Shown here one piece after another: positions 1 through 11,202 of a stretch of DNA of 64,000 bases. The position numbers were made by a program, and so were the translations under genes. The stretch is from Nannochloropsis salina CCMP1776 (taxonomy: Eukaryota; Sar; Eustigmatophyceae; Eustigmatales; Monodopsidaceae). Numbering within the stretch: position 1 is the stretch's first letter; every line of letters begins with the position of its first letter. The notes under the pieces were generated by a model, which was not told the DNA's origin, did no database searches, and was given only the letters and a program-made list of their open reading frames with translations. The DNA lies in NCBI GenBank assembly GCA_004565275.1, contig SDOX01000145.1, positions 69,071 to 133,070 of the forward strand. The letters run 5' to 3'.

Positions 1-1267
1 GGGCGAGTACGAGGAAGGTGAGACAGGGGTTGGAAGGCGCGACGGCTGAAGGGGGAAAGCCCGCGATAGGTGGTCGCGGCCGGGTGAAAGGGGAGGGGGA
101 GGGTCTAAGGACCAGCTCGGATCAGATCAGGGAAAGGATCTCCCCGAAACAACCAGCACGACCATGACCTTGCCTGTCCTTCCTATTCCTTCCTTCTCCC
201 TTCCAGAGCTGACCGAGTACGTGGTCACTCGCTGGTACCGGGCCCCTGAGCTTTTGTGCGACTCCTGCTACTATGGGAAAACGGTGGACATCTGGTCTTT
301 GGGCTGCATTTTCGCGGAAATGCTGGGCCGGAAACCTTTCTTCCAGGGGTCCAACCCTTTGCATCAACTGGAGACGATTGTCGCCAAACTCGGCCTTCCC
401 CCTCCGGAGCAGTTGACCTTCGTGACCCACCCCGCCGCAAAGAAAGCCATTTTGGCCCGAGCCGAGCAACAGCGACCGCGGCCGCTGCTTTCCTTCTTTC
501 CCCGTGGCACCAATCCCCAAGCGGTTGCCCTGCTCTCCCGGATGCTCACTTTCCACCCCGAGTATCGCATTACGGTCGAGGAGGCCCTCGCACACCCCTA
601 CCTCCACGAATTGCACTCTCAAATGGACGAACCCGCGTGCCAGAAAGCCTTTGATTTTGAATGGGAACGACTGTTGAGAGGGGCGGGCGGGGACGAGGGA
701 GGAGGGGTGCGAAGAAAGTCGGTGATACCGAAGCCCGTCCTGCAGCGTTTGATGTACGCAGAAATGCTCTTCTTCCGAGGCCTGGAAGAGGAGGAGGGCG
801 GGGAGGAAGCAGGAGGGGGGGGGGCGGAAGGTCTGAAGGAGGAAGAGGCGACTTCTTCCCACCATAAACACTCGGCTTCTTCCTCCTCCTCCTCCTCGTC
901 GCTGGGCATGTCGGAGTCGGGGGGAAGAGGTAGGGGCCGCTCGTCCAACCCCGTCTTGCCCCCTCCTCCCTCCACGGCTGCCGCACTCTTGGCGTGCACT
1001 TCACAACGGCAACACCAGCAGCAGCAACAACAGCAGCAGCAGCAAGAGGCTAAAGTGCAGGCGCATGGGCAAGAAGAGAAAACGCGCTCGAACGAGGCAG
1101 GTGTCACCGAAACACGAGGAGCCGTAGGGCCCGAAGGAGGGCGTGAGGGAGGGGAAGGAATGAAGGGAGGACGCCGGGGATGGGCATCGTCGGCCACGGG
1201 GGCAGGAGAGGGAAAGGAGGGTCCAATCGAGAGCCAAACAGGAAAATTAGAGCACATTGAGCGGTAA
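1..1267 (+). CDS. ERK-type MAP kinase, C-terminal half (5' part outside window)
   Basis: Seen: two exons, about 1-17 and 207-1267, joined across an intron with a GTGAG donor and a pyrimidine-rich CAG acceptor; the joined reading gives GEYEEELTEYVVTRWYRAPE. This is the kinase activation loop with a TEY dual-phosphorylation motif, followed by the P+1 loop and the conserved DIWSLGCIFAEML and RITVEEALAHPYL stretches. The DFG motif and N-lobe lie upstream of the window. TEY with TRWYRAPE is typical of MAP kinases that act in stress and growth signalling in cytosol and nucleus. After the kinase core there is a tail of roughly 190 residues, rich in Ser, Glu, Gly and Gln, with no domain I recognise; it makes the protein longer than a minimal MAPK. 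The stop is TAA at 1265-1267. The kinase call is secure; which MAPK subgroup is not. Confidence 0.88.
1010..1045 (+). repeat. CAG/CAA repeat coding a polyglutamine run
   Basis: Twelve codons, all CAG or CAA except one CAC, lie in frame in the tail of the MAP kinase gene and encode a Gln-rich run. The interruptions by CAA should slow repeat-length change. The following segment is Glu/Gly rich. Confidence 0.85.
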
Positions 1268-2957
1268 AGAGATAGCACCGAGATCTGCACACCCTGATCA
1301 GGGAATAACGGGTCAATGGTCAGAATAGGGCATTTGGCCGGCTGTGACGGACAGGAAGGAATGAAAATAGTGCGACCAGGCCTCAGGACACTTTGCTCGC
1401 AGGAACTTCAGGCGGAGGATGGAATGATACATGTCAGGCACCGTCTCGCAAAGGCGCGGCAGGGACGGCCTCAAGGGAAGGGGGAGCAGACAAAGCGCAA
1501 ATCAGGGCTGGGGAAGAACGGGAAAAAGGCGCCACCATGCATACACGGTGCTGCCTATATCTAAATCAAAGATGGCGGTTGAACCTTGCCATAAGAGTGC
1601 AACGCACTCACTCTCTTCTTGAACTTCACAGGGTCTAGTAACGCCGAAGTGTGAAGAAAAAAAAACGACATTGGGGAATAAATGCTTGGTGGGGAGCATG
1701 ATATTTGTCTTTTTAAACTGCGAACTCGCGGAAATCTTCCTTGTCGTCAAGTTTGTAGGCTCAAAACCATATCTTATGGCCATACGCTTCATTAACACGG
1801 AAAGCCCTCCTGCTGCATGGGAATAGCCATGAACAGCAAAAACACACAAACGATATGAGGGCTTACTCCACGTCTCTCTTAATTTTCCATAGCTCTATAC
1901 GGGGGACTATATTGCGTCAATTTTTATGTTGTCATTTGAGCCCTGGCTCTGGACTACGACGCTCGACAAAACATTTTCGTCAGCGCAATTTTTGATGCTG
2001 CTGTGCTCTATGCCCTGTTTGCGTTTAAGAGCGCATTTCATGGCAGAAATACAAATGCCCGACAGCTTCTTCGGATAAGCAAAGAACTTATGATCCTATC
2101 AAAGGCATTGCTTTCGCAAAAGACCCTGGATCGATCTTTTGAGCCCAACACAGGCTTAGACAGGGTGCGCTTGCGGAGTGGAGCGTATCTTTGAACTTCA
2201 AGAAGAGCAAAGCCTGGCTAGGTACGACCGTGTCCATCCATTGCCCCTTGATCTGAAAATCTACCCTTAACTAAAAGGTGACCCGCAGTTTCTAGCTCCG
2301 AAAACGTACTGTAGCCTCCTTCGCCCTTTTTCGTCGTCGACTGTGTGCCTGTTCAAGGTTCTCCGATTTGCGTGCTATTACGGTTGTCTGCGCTTGAAGG
2401 AGAGTCCTGTTACAGCAACCTGGCCAGCGATCCTCCTTGACCCACTAAATCTTTCCTTTGAAGGAGGAAGGCACCCTGGGTTTTCCCTCTCATTGGCCCG
2501 TGCATGCACCTTGGTCTCCATGACCAGACCCACATGTTGGTATATCGTCAAATAGTTGATGTTGGTTGGGTTGATGGGTTTGTGTGGGTGGTCATGATGA
2601 GTGGAGGATTAGGAGCAATCCTTCCCCTCCTGTTGCCTTGTGGAAGGGAAGCGAGCGCGGGTGTTTACCTTTACTACAGGCCTTGGTGTTATGCACCCTG
2701 TCTTCGTACACTTAGATGAATGAGAAACTTTGCAGCTTGTACTTACGTAATAGACTGTGGCATTTTGTGAAGTTGTGGATTGTCTTGAATAGGGCTGGTA
2801 TCATGCACTCTCCACCCTTCTGAGAGCTTCTGCATTCAAGACACATCTCTGTTTTACGTCGCAAATATGTGTCAAATCTTACATAACAATTTTCATACAA
2901 CATTTTTGCCATTGTTACAGTCGCCTTTCCATTCCTAGTCATCTTCTCACTTAAACC
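1268..2957. other. Intergenic stretch between MAPK and psbO
   Basis: Only short open frames without recognisable protein similarity occur here on either strand. The stretch becomes AT-richer towards psbO. It should hold the MAPK 3' UTR and the psbO promoter, but I see no motif I can name. Confidence 0.5.
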
Positions 2958-4861
2958 ATGAAGACCGCTGTCCTTCTTGCTTCCGTCGGGTGCGCTCAGG
3001 CCTTCGTCCCTCAGATGAACGTACAGCGTAAGTGATCGTTACTCTCAAGAAGGAATTCGCCCCGTTTAGAGTTTGGACGTACGTCGTGGCGATTTTGTGC
3101 TTGTCATCGTCTTTAAATCGTGGGTACGGGGGCACTTACGCCGAAAAGATCTGGTAGCCTTCCGAGATCTCCCCTTCAAAACGCCTCTTATGTTGACCGT
3201 GAAGAAGAGAGGTTTTTCTTCAAGCACAATAGAGGCAGCACATCCTCTCTGATGGTGACTGTTCTCGTCCATTCTTGTCCATCTTCACGACACAGCCTCT
3301 TTCCTGGATCAGCTCAAGAACGGCGTCTCCAAGGCCCTCCCCGTCCTTGTGGGCGGATCAGCCTTCCTGGCCCCCTCCATTTCCAACGCCTTGACGAAGG
3401 AGGATCTTTCCTCCCTCTCCTACCTCCAGGTACGCAGTCCTTTGTTTTGGGAGGGGCGTTGACGAATGCATGCTCCCCTTCTTGGGTATTTTCCTAGGGG
3501 TGAAACGACAAGGCGATCTCCCTTCTTTCTCTCTCTCGCTCCTTCTTTCTAGACAAGTTTCGAGCTCCATCCTGCGTCCCTTTAATTATATTGGATCCTC
3601 ACTTTTCATGTCTACACAGGTGAAGGGCACCGGGCTCGCGAATCGATGCCCCGAGGTGGTGGGGGAAGGCAGCATTGCCCTGCAAGGTGGGAAGACCTAC
3701 CAGCTCAGCGACTTGTGCCTGGAGCCCAAGACCTGGCAAGTCGAGGAGGAGGTGACCAACAAGCGGGGGGAGACGACCAAGAGCTTTGTGAACACGAAGC
3801 TGATGACCCGCCAGACTTACTCTCTCGACGGTGTGTCGGGGGATATCTCCGTCGGGGAGGGCGGGAAGATCAAGTTTGAGGAGAAGGACGGCATCGACTA
3901 TGCTGCCACCACGATCCAACTTCCGGGAGGCGAGCGTGTGCCTTTCCTTTTCACGATCAAGGAGCTGGTGGCCACAGCCGCGCAGCCAGGCAACGCCCTC
4001 AAGCCCGGCTTCCAGTTTGGCGGCTCTTTCAAGGTGAGGGAATCTTTTCGGTGCTAGGAGAGCTGTCCAGGAAATGCCTCAAGTTGTTTTATGCATACTG
4101 TTGTGGTGTTGGTGGGCGTTTGGGAGGATTGGGTAGGAGGCACAGTATCGTCCAAGCCCCTGGTCATGTCCTCCCCTCTTTTGCCCCTCCCCGCTCCACT
4201 TCCTCTGCTCCCCTTCCTACGTCCCATGTCGCCGTCGCCGGGTGGTGCGCCCGTCACTCACCCTTTTTTCTTCCCTCCCGAAACCCATTACATTCGCGTA
4301 GGTCCCCTCCTACCGCTCTGGTCTCTTCTTGGACCCCAAGGGACGAGGCGCGGTGACGGGCTACGACATGGCCGTCGCCCTCCCTGGTCTGCAGAACTCG
4401 GTCGAGGGTGACGAGGAGCTCTTCAAGGTGCGTCCTGGCCTAGGCAGTGAAAAGACATGCTGTTTGTCGAGTAGGGCGTGGTGCCCCCACTCTGGGGGTG
4501 GGAGGTTCTATCTGTGAGAACTATTGGGGTATTCCCGCCGGGAGAGTGCGCACTCGGTCTCGAATCAAGTACAAGGAGCGTGCATCCTACCGTCCTCTTT
4601 CCAGTTCCTTCACACCTTCCCTTTTCCCCTCCTTCCTTCCCTCCCTGTGTTTCCTCCTGTACGGCCGCATGGCAGGAGAACAACAAAATCTTCGACGTGA
4701 CGAGCGGGAACATCGAGCTGGAGGTGAACAAGGTGAACGTGGAGGAAGGCGAGGTGGGCGGCGTTTTCGTATCCACCCAGTTTTCCGACACGGACATGGG
4801 CTCCAAGGCGCCCAAGAAGCTTCTGATGAAGGGGATCTTTTACGGACGTTTGGCCCAGTAA
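2958..4861 (+). CDS. psbO: Oxygen-evolving enhancer protein 1 (33-kDa PSII manganese-stabilising protein)
   Basis: PsbO is a lumenal extrinsic subunit that stabilises the Mn4CaO5 cluster of photosystem II. Exons read as 2958-3027, 3296-3429, 3620-4033, 4302-4427 and 4676-4861; all phases fit and give 309 residues ending in GRLAQ-stop. Exon 1 encodes a signal peptide ending AQA before FVP, the Phe-start plastid motif of red-lineage algae. Exon 2 adds a hydrophobic lumen-targeting segment ([19 protein letters not shown]). The mature part begins near [20 protein letters not shown], and the conserved [10 protein letters not shown] motif is present. The family core is complete. The promoter lies in the 1.7-kb gap upstream. 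Exon 1 is almost exactly the signal peptide, as in two other genes of this window. Identification is secure. Confidence 0.96.
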
Positions 4862-5400
4862 GTCGTTAACGCCTTGGGAAAAGGAGCGGAAATAAGGGAC
4901 GAGGAGGGGGGGGCGAGCCGGATCCTCCTCCCTCTTCTGGATATCGGAAAGGGGAAGACGGTGTGTTTCGTGACATATGTTTTGCATTCTCTGTGTGGCG
5001 AGAGATGAGCTGTCGCCTCTTGTGTGTGGGAGGGTGATCACGAAGAGGGAGCGGGGGGGCAATCACGAAGAGGGAGCGGGGGAGGCATAGGACTGGTGAT
5101 GATGCTACGATAACCTAGATCGCGGGAGATGGATACTGGAAAGAATGACGAAGAACAGGAAGTGAACGCTCGGGAAAGAAGCACAAGGATGGCCGCATGC
5201 ACTCTGGGCCGCGCCTGGTGCTCTGTCACCGCATTTTACTTGCACTTGTGCTTCTTGCTTTGAATGCCCTCCGGACGCCCGCTAACCCCACGTCCCCGCA
5301 CTCCCCTACGCATACACCTACTTTCCATTTTTCTCGCTTTTCTTTTGTACACACATCTCTTAGAATTTGAAGCCTTTCTCTGCTCCCCGCCCTGCCCTCC

Positions 5401-8400
5401 TCACCTCCCCACCGCCCTCCGTCCATCTGCCTCCGACGACAGGGGGAACCCCCGCCTGGCCAAGGCATTGATGAGAAGGGCTTCCAGGTTCCGTGCCTCT
5501 GTCTTGGAAGCCACAGGAACGAACAACGCCTCCAAGTCGGACTCCGGTATTCGGGACTTCTTTTTGTGTGTTGCCCGGTGTTGGGCGAGCCGTTGGCGGG
5601 CGCTTTCCGTCTCACCCACGTAGAAGGAGGGGGGAGTAAGGAGGGCGGAGGAAGGGGGAGGGTAGAGGAGGACGTAGAGACAAGCGCTGCCTTCCAATGA
5701 CGGAGACGGCTCGTTGCCGGGAGGGACGCGTTGGAAGGGCGGGAGGGAGGGCAGGAGGGAGGGAGGGAGGGAGTTGGAGGAGGAGCTGTGGTACCCGCGA
5801 AAAATGGAGGCCAGGACTTCGGCTGCGCCCTCCAATGTCATCGACTCCTCGACCCAAGTCCTATCAGACACGCATCCTGCCTCTCTCGCCTTGTCTTCCC
5901 CATGCCCAATCCCTTCTCCAACGCCCCCCCCTCGAGTCCCGCCAGCCCCCCCCCTTCCCGTCTTCCTTGCTGTCTCCTCGCCCCCGACACGATACATCAA
6001 ATTCCCCCCCCAGGACCCGGGCTCTGGCCAGGATCGTCTCCGGAATCCCAAATTTTCGAGCGGTGTACCAGGCCATGGAGTCCAAGCACCGACCATCCTC
6101 CAGCTGGTACGTCCACCTCACGCGCCTCTCCTGCGGCCCCTCCTCCCCGCCCTCCACAACGTCTTCCTCGAACCCCATCCTCTTCCAGCGGACGCGATCG
6201 CTGGTCTGCAACGGCAGGTCGAAGATTTCGTGCAAATGGGTAGCAAATATCCCTGATGCCAGGTGGAAACAAACATTAATTGGCCAGGGAAAAGGGTGAG
6301 AATAGATCAGGGAAGCCAGTCACCGTCGAGCGCCCTCCCGCCGCGTTGAAACTCCGGAGTCATACCACCACATTATCCAAGATTTAATCCTCTTATCCAA
6401 TTGCACCCATCCACAGCCTACCTGTCACTGGCACAGCGTCCAACGCTTCGATCAAGGCTCCGGATAAGGCGGCCCCCTCCCTCGCCGAGGTACCTTTCCC
6501 CAACTCGTCCAGGAAGACCAGCGACCGAGACGTGCTGTCCCGCAACAAAACGCGCACGTCATCCATTTCCAAGGCAAACGCCGACTTTCCTTCCGAAGGA
6601 ACGTCGTAGCTGGCCGTGCGCAAGAAGAGATGGTCGAAGCGTGGAATCACCACGCTCTTCCTTCCCGCACCCGACCCGGCTTCTTGAAACTTCGTTCGCT
6701 TTCCACACAACCCGCCCTGGCCCCCGCCCTCCCTCACGTCCTCGAACCCTTCCTTGCCGGTCATACAGGGAACGAAAAGGCCGGCATTCCCCAAGAGAGC
6801 AGCCACGGCGATAGAACGCATCAGGGTGCTCTTTCCGCTCATGTTCGGCGCTGTCAACAGGAATAGGCCGTCCAAGTCGACGCTACTGCTCACACCCCCA
6901 CTGTTTCGACTCAGCCAGTAGGGCGTGAGGTTGGGAAGCCTCATGCGCCAGGACGGGCGGGAGGGCGGGGCCGAGGGATGAGAGGCCGGGGGGGCGGCAG
7001 GGGTGGAGGGAGAAAGCCCTCGGTCGCCTTCTTTCCCATCGCAGTCGCTGTCCGAAAAGGAGAGCAATGCGGGCAGCGTCCATCCCTTTTGCTTCGCGGC
7101 TGCCACGTGGGCGGCCGCGGCTTGAAGGACTACAGCCATATGGGTGGCTGTGATCATAGTGGGAAGATCGGACCGAAGGGTGGAGGAAAGGGACTGGAGG
7201 GCTCGCCGCACCGCCACTGTCGCATGTCCGCAGGCCTGCAGGTAGTCGTTCAGGGCGGTTTCGACTCGGGCGGTTGTGTAACGGCTCGATAACGGTTTTC
7301 GATGCCGGTCCGTGGGGTGGATATAGCCAGTGCTGGTCTCGGTTGAGGTGGCGGTGGGGGAGGGGCCGCGAGGAGAAAGGGGAGAGCGGAAGGAGGGAGC
7401 GGGTTTTTTTTTCATCATCACGGCATTGTTCAGAGGGTCCACTGTCACGTCGGCGCCCGGGTCGAAGTCTTGAGCGACCGCCCGAGACAAGGCAGCAGCT
7501 GTTTCTTTCACCCGAGCAAATGGCTCGAGGACCAAGGGGTGGGTGGGCCGGACGGTATTGCGAAAGGTTTCTTCGTTCCGCTCGAAAAAAACAGCGGGCA
7601 CGGTGGCGACCGTTGATTTAATGGATGGATCGAGCGTCTCCCCACCGTTTGCGTCGACGTCGTGTCTGTCGGTCGCTCCTTGCAACGCAGTCGTAGGCAA
7701 AGGCGAAGCCAAGGTCGAGGTAAAGGACGCGAAGGAGGATGGGAGGGAGGGCAAATCCTCCTCCGTGGCCGGAATGACCACATCTTCGATCGCCGCCAGG
7801 GCTGCCTTTCCCCGCACGCGCAACTCCTCTTCCGCAACTTCCATCCCACTCTCATACGCCACAATGGCCCGCAAACTTGGCAGTACCTCCCGAAAGACGG
7901 AAGTGCCCCCTTTCTCCTTCCCGCCTTCCCCCAAGACCACCAATAGACCCTGCAAACACCCGGCCAAATCGCGGAAGAGGGGGACGTTTCCCTGGCCCAT
8001 GCTCAACATCGCGACCATCTTCCCGACGCCGACGGGTTTGCAAAGGGGTGGAGCCGCGCCTACGACGGGTGTGGAAGAAGGGGTAGAGGACGTGGGAGAG
8101 GCCGGGCTTGAGGGACGGGGCCGGGCGAGGTGCCGGCAGAGGGCTTGCATGGCGTCGGCCAGGTGGTAGGGAGGCGGCGTGAGAAGCCAGCGGCGGAGGA
8201 AACGGGAGGAGTGGACACGGAGGAGGGGCAGGGCGTGGGCGGGGAGGAGGTGGGGAACCAGGTCCGGGACGGCCGAATTGGCCACCAAGCCGATCTGCAA
8301 GGCCGTGGCGAGGGGGATGGGCCGAGGGCGGGAATGCAAGGGCGGGGCCACGCGGACGTGGACCTGATCCGCCAGTGCCTCGATTTCCAGGTCCCGACCG

Positions 8401-10344
8401 AGGGCCTGAACGAGGGCCTGGTAGAAGGAGCGAGAATCAACATGTCCGAAGAGCTCTCGCCGTTCCACTTCCCCGCCCCCGGGAAGCAGGACGCGCAGAA
8501 GGCCCCTCTCCACGGCCTGGGTGTAGAGGGGTTCCGCCATCCCCCCCGCCAGCAGCATCATTTTGACCCCTTCCTCCGTCAAACCCTCAGTGATACGCGC
8601 CGTCTGTGCGTCCACGTGCACTTCCACCAGGGTGTAACCATTGCTGGGCAGGTTCAATAAACCCAGAAAAGGCCGGTTCTCCGGGTATTCGACGTCGTCG
8701 GGTCGTAGACAGCAGTCATACAGGTAAGTGGAAGCGCCCGGGGAGACGATTTGGGAGAGCAGGCGACTTTTAAGCTTGCTGGTTCGGGGGGAAGCGGAAT
8801 CCAAATCGCTTATTTCCTACAAACCGCGTGCACAAGAGGGTGTGGGGGTGATCACGATCAGGTGGGTTTGAAAGAAGACATTGACCCGAACGCTCCGTGG
8901 TGCGGTCCCACGGGCATGGGACAGGAGTCAAGCAGGAGGCAGGCACGACAGCAGACAAAAAGAAGCAAAAGGTGGAGGAAGAGGGAAAAGAGGGGGAAAA
9001 AGAGGCATGCGTACCTCAATCACAGCGACAGTGAGGCCCGCGGACGTGAGGCCATCGAGGGTCGCCTGCACGTTCTTGACGGGGCAGCCCGCCTTGGCCT
9101 TGCTCCCCATGGGGTTGAGCCCTGGAGGGAGGACCCAATGGGGGGGGGGGTTGGAGCGTGAGGGTCCGGAAGAGGCAAAGAGACAAAGACGAAGAATAAC
9201 GGGTGGTACAACGCGACGGCCAGTGACATGCAAAACATGGCAACGGGTGTCGTATAGCAAGAATGGGACCGAGAGGGGGGGGGCTGTGGGACGGACCTGC
9301 GTATTCGACCAGCATGATAGCATCCACGCCGTAGGTCTCGTAGAACTCACCCACCCGGGTCAGGATCACTTTTTCAGGGTGGGCTTTTTTTTGCGTGAGC
9401 ACAAAGTCGTAGAGAGTGCCGCGCCGCTGGGACAGAGTGGGGCCGGCATCGAAGCCCAAAGGGTTCGTGGGGAGGATCTGCGACACCAGCGCCCGCGCCG
9501 CCGGACGTTGAAGCATCGACAAACGCTTCAACCAGTAGGGATGCAAGGTATCAAGGCCCAGAGAGGAGGAAGGGGAGGGCGGTTGGCTGCCGGCGTAGAG
9601 GCGTTGCAGGTGACCAGCGAGGTGGTCGTCGGGCAGATCGAAAGGGGAGGAGGGAGGAGGGGAGGGGCTGGTAAAAGGCGAGGGGGGAGAAGATGGGGAA
9701 AGAAGGAGAGGTAGTGATTGATTGCTGCCATGCTGGCTCTTCCCGCCGTCGCTTGCGTCATCGTTCTCGGCCTTTTCCTCCTCCCGGGGCGCCATTCTAC
9801 CCGCGTCCTCTGAGATCAACATGTCTCTCTCCCGGACCAGCGACCCCTCCAGGCCGCCCGCCTTCTTCCCGGCCTCCGTCCTTTTCCCGATGATGTCGGC
9901 CACGGCCCTCTCGTTTTCCGGGGACGCCATGGAGGAAGATGCACTGGACAAGGAGCGGCTACTTTTCCCACCACGTTTCGTGCCTCGAGGCGGGGATTTC
10001 GATGTGGCTTTCGATCTCCCCGGCCCTTTCCTAGCCTGCTCATTACTATTACTACTACTGCTGCACCTGCTTGATACTCTTAGAACGTGGGATGGCGCTA
10101 CTCGGTCCAGGGAGGAGGACGGACGACGGTGGGAGGTAGAAGTTGCGGTCCCTCGGAGTCGCCACTGCGCAAAGCATAACCGAGTGCGAAATCCAGAAAT
10201 ATGCGGGACATGCTTACGCACGGCACATGAAAGCATGATACTTGTCGTGGTGGTCGCAATGGGCAGTTGTACGTGGAGAAGGAGAGCGGGAAGGAAGAAG
10301 CAAAAGAGCAAATGACGGGCGACGGGTCGAGACGAGACCTCCAT
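5401..10344 (-). CDS. MSH1: MSH1-type MutS homologue with C-terminal GIY-YIG nuclease domain
   Basis: Exons, 5' to 3' on the minus strand: 10344-9297, 9121-9015, 8816-6422, 6252-about 5996, and about 5880-5401; the last intron is unresolved, but a frame change demands one. Domains in order: a basic Ser/Arg-rich leader (a second Met at 10239 begins MLSCAVRKHVPHISGFRTR, mitochondrial-like); MutS domain I with VGEFYETYGVDAIMLVEYAG and KAGCPV; the lever and core; the ATPase with Walker A TAPNMSGKST and Walker B SLVFLDELGKGTS; the MutS tail IFATHLHEIFDLPLQ; then a GIY-YIG-like domain with FYVGETESARQRLAQHRATH. MutS plus GIY-YIG is the hallmark of MSH1, the organelle mismatch and recombination factor of plants, reported also in some other lineages. 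The organelle is inferred, not shown. Confidence 0.85.
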
Positions 10345-11202
10345 TTAGTACCATCAGCACATCTCTCCAGACTTTCGATTCCCCAGCTCCCTCCTGCCGC
10401 CTGAAACTGTGTCATGTGTTGACACATGTTGTGCAGTGTCATTTGTGTGAAGAAAAATTCCGGAATACTGCTGAACGATGTTTAAATTTCATGTGTGACC
10501 TCAACCAGGCAAAGCGAGGAAAACGCAACGAGGCAGAGCTGAAAGAATGGTTGTGAGCGAAATTAACAAGGCCTAAGCCATGATAAACAGGAAATTCATA
10601 GGTATCAAACACTATACGGGAAGGAAGTGCTCAAGAACGGAAGACAATGTCGTAGCAAGTGGAAGGGGGGAGGCGACGCCAGTGCGAGGGTCCTCTGCGT
10701 CCAATCACTCGGTGGGGAGGTTATCGACGGGCTGAAAAAGTTGACAACCCTGGAAAAAATTGCATCACGCGTATTTCCCGGTACAATGGGCGTCCTTTCA
10801 TTTCCATTTGTTGCCTGATTTTATTTTGTGACCGATGCTCAAAATTGCCCACGTTATCCTACGAAAAATTAAAGGTAAACAAGGCTACTCTTTGTTGCAT
10901 CACGGAAAAATTGATTCCTATTCCAACTGCACATTTTTCCATTTCACATTTACAAGTTTTGAGTTTTTACTCGGGTATTGACAGGATAACTTTACGTAGG
11001 GTGTTGCGTATCAATGTTGCCCCACCGCCATTTTTGTGATTCTTGCTCCAACTGTTGCTGTAGCCCCCTTTTGCACCGTCCCTTCCCTCCCCCTCCTCAC
11101 ATATTGAGATAATGTGACGCATCACGGTGGGAAAAAGTTGCATTTGAGGGCCGTACTTACTTTGAAGCGCATTTATTAATGCAGCGAGCTTGAAAGAATG
11201 CA
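10345..11202. other. Intergenic stretch between MSH1 start and FANCE-like 3' end
   Basis: No convincing reading frame. It should contain the MSH1 promoter, reading to the left, and the 3' UTR of the gene at 11.2-13.2 kb. The stretch from about 10,840 to 11,000 is AT-rich. Confidence 0.45.

Noticed and set aside
122-871. Minus-strand frame of 249 codons
   Set aside because: It is antisense to the MAP kinase exon, whose identity is certain.
1502-1849. Minus-strand frame of 115 codons in the MAPK-psbO gap
   Set aside because: Length is close to chance expectation, composition is not distinctive and no similarity is recognised.
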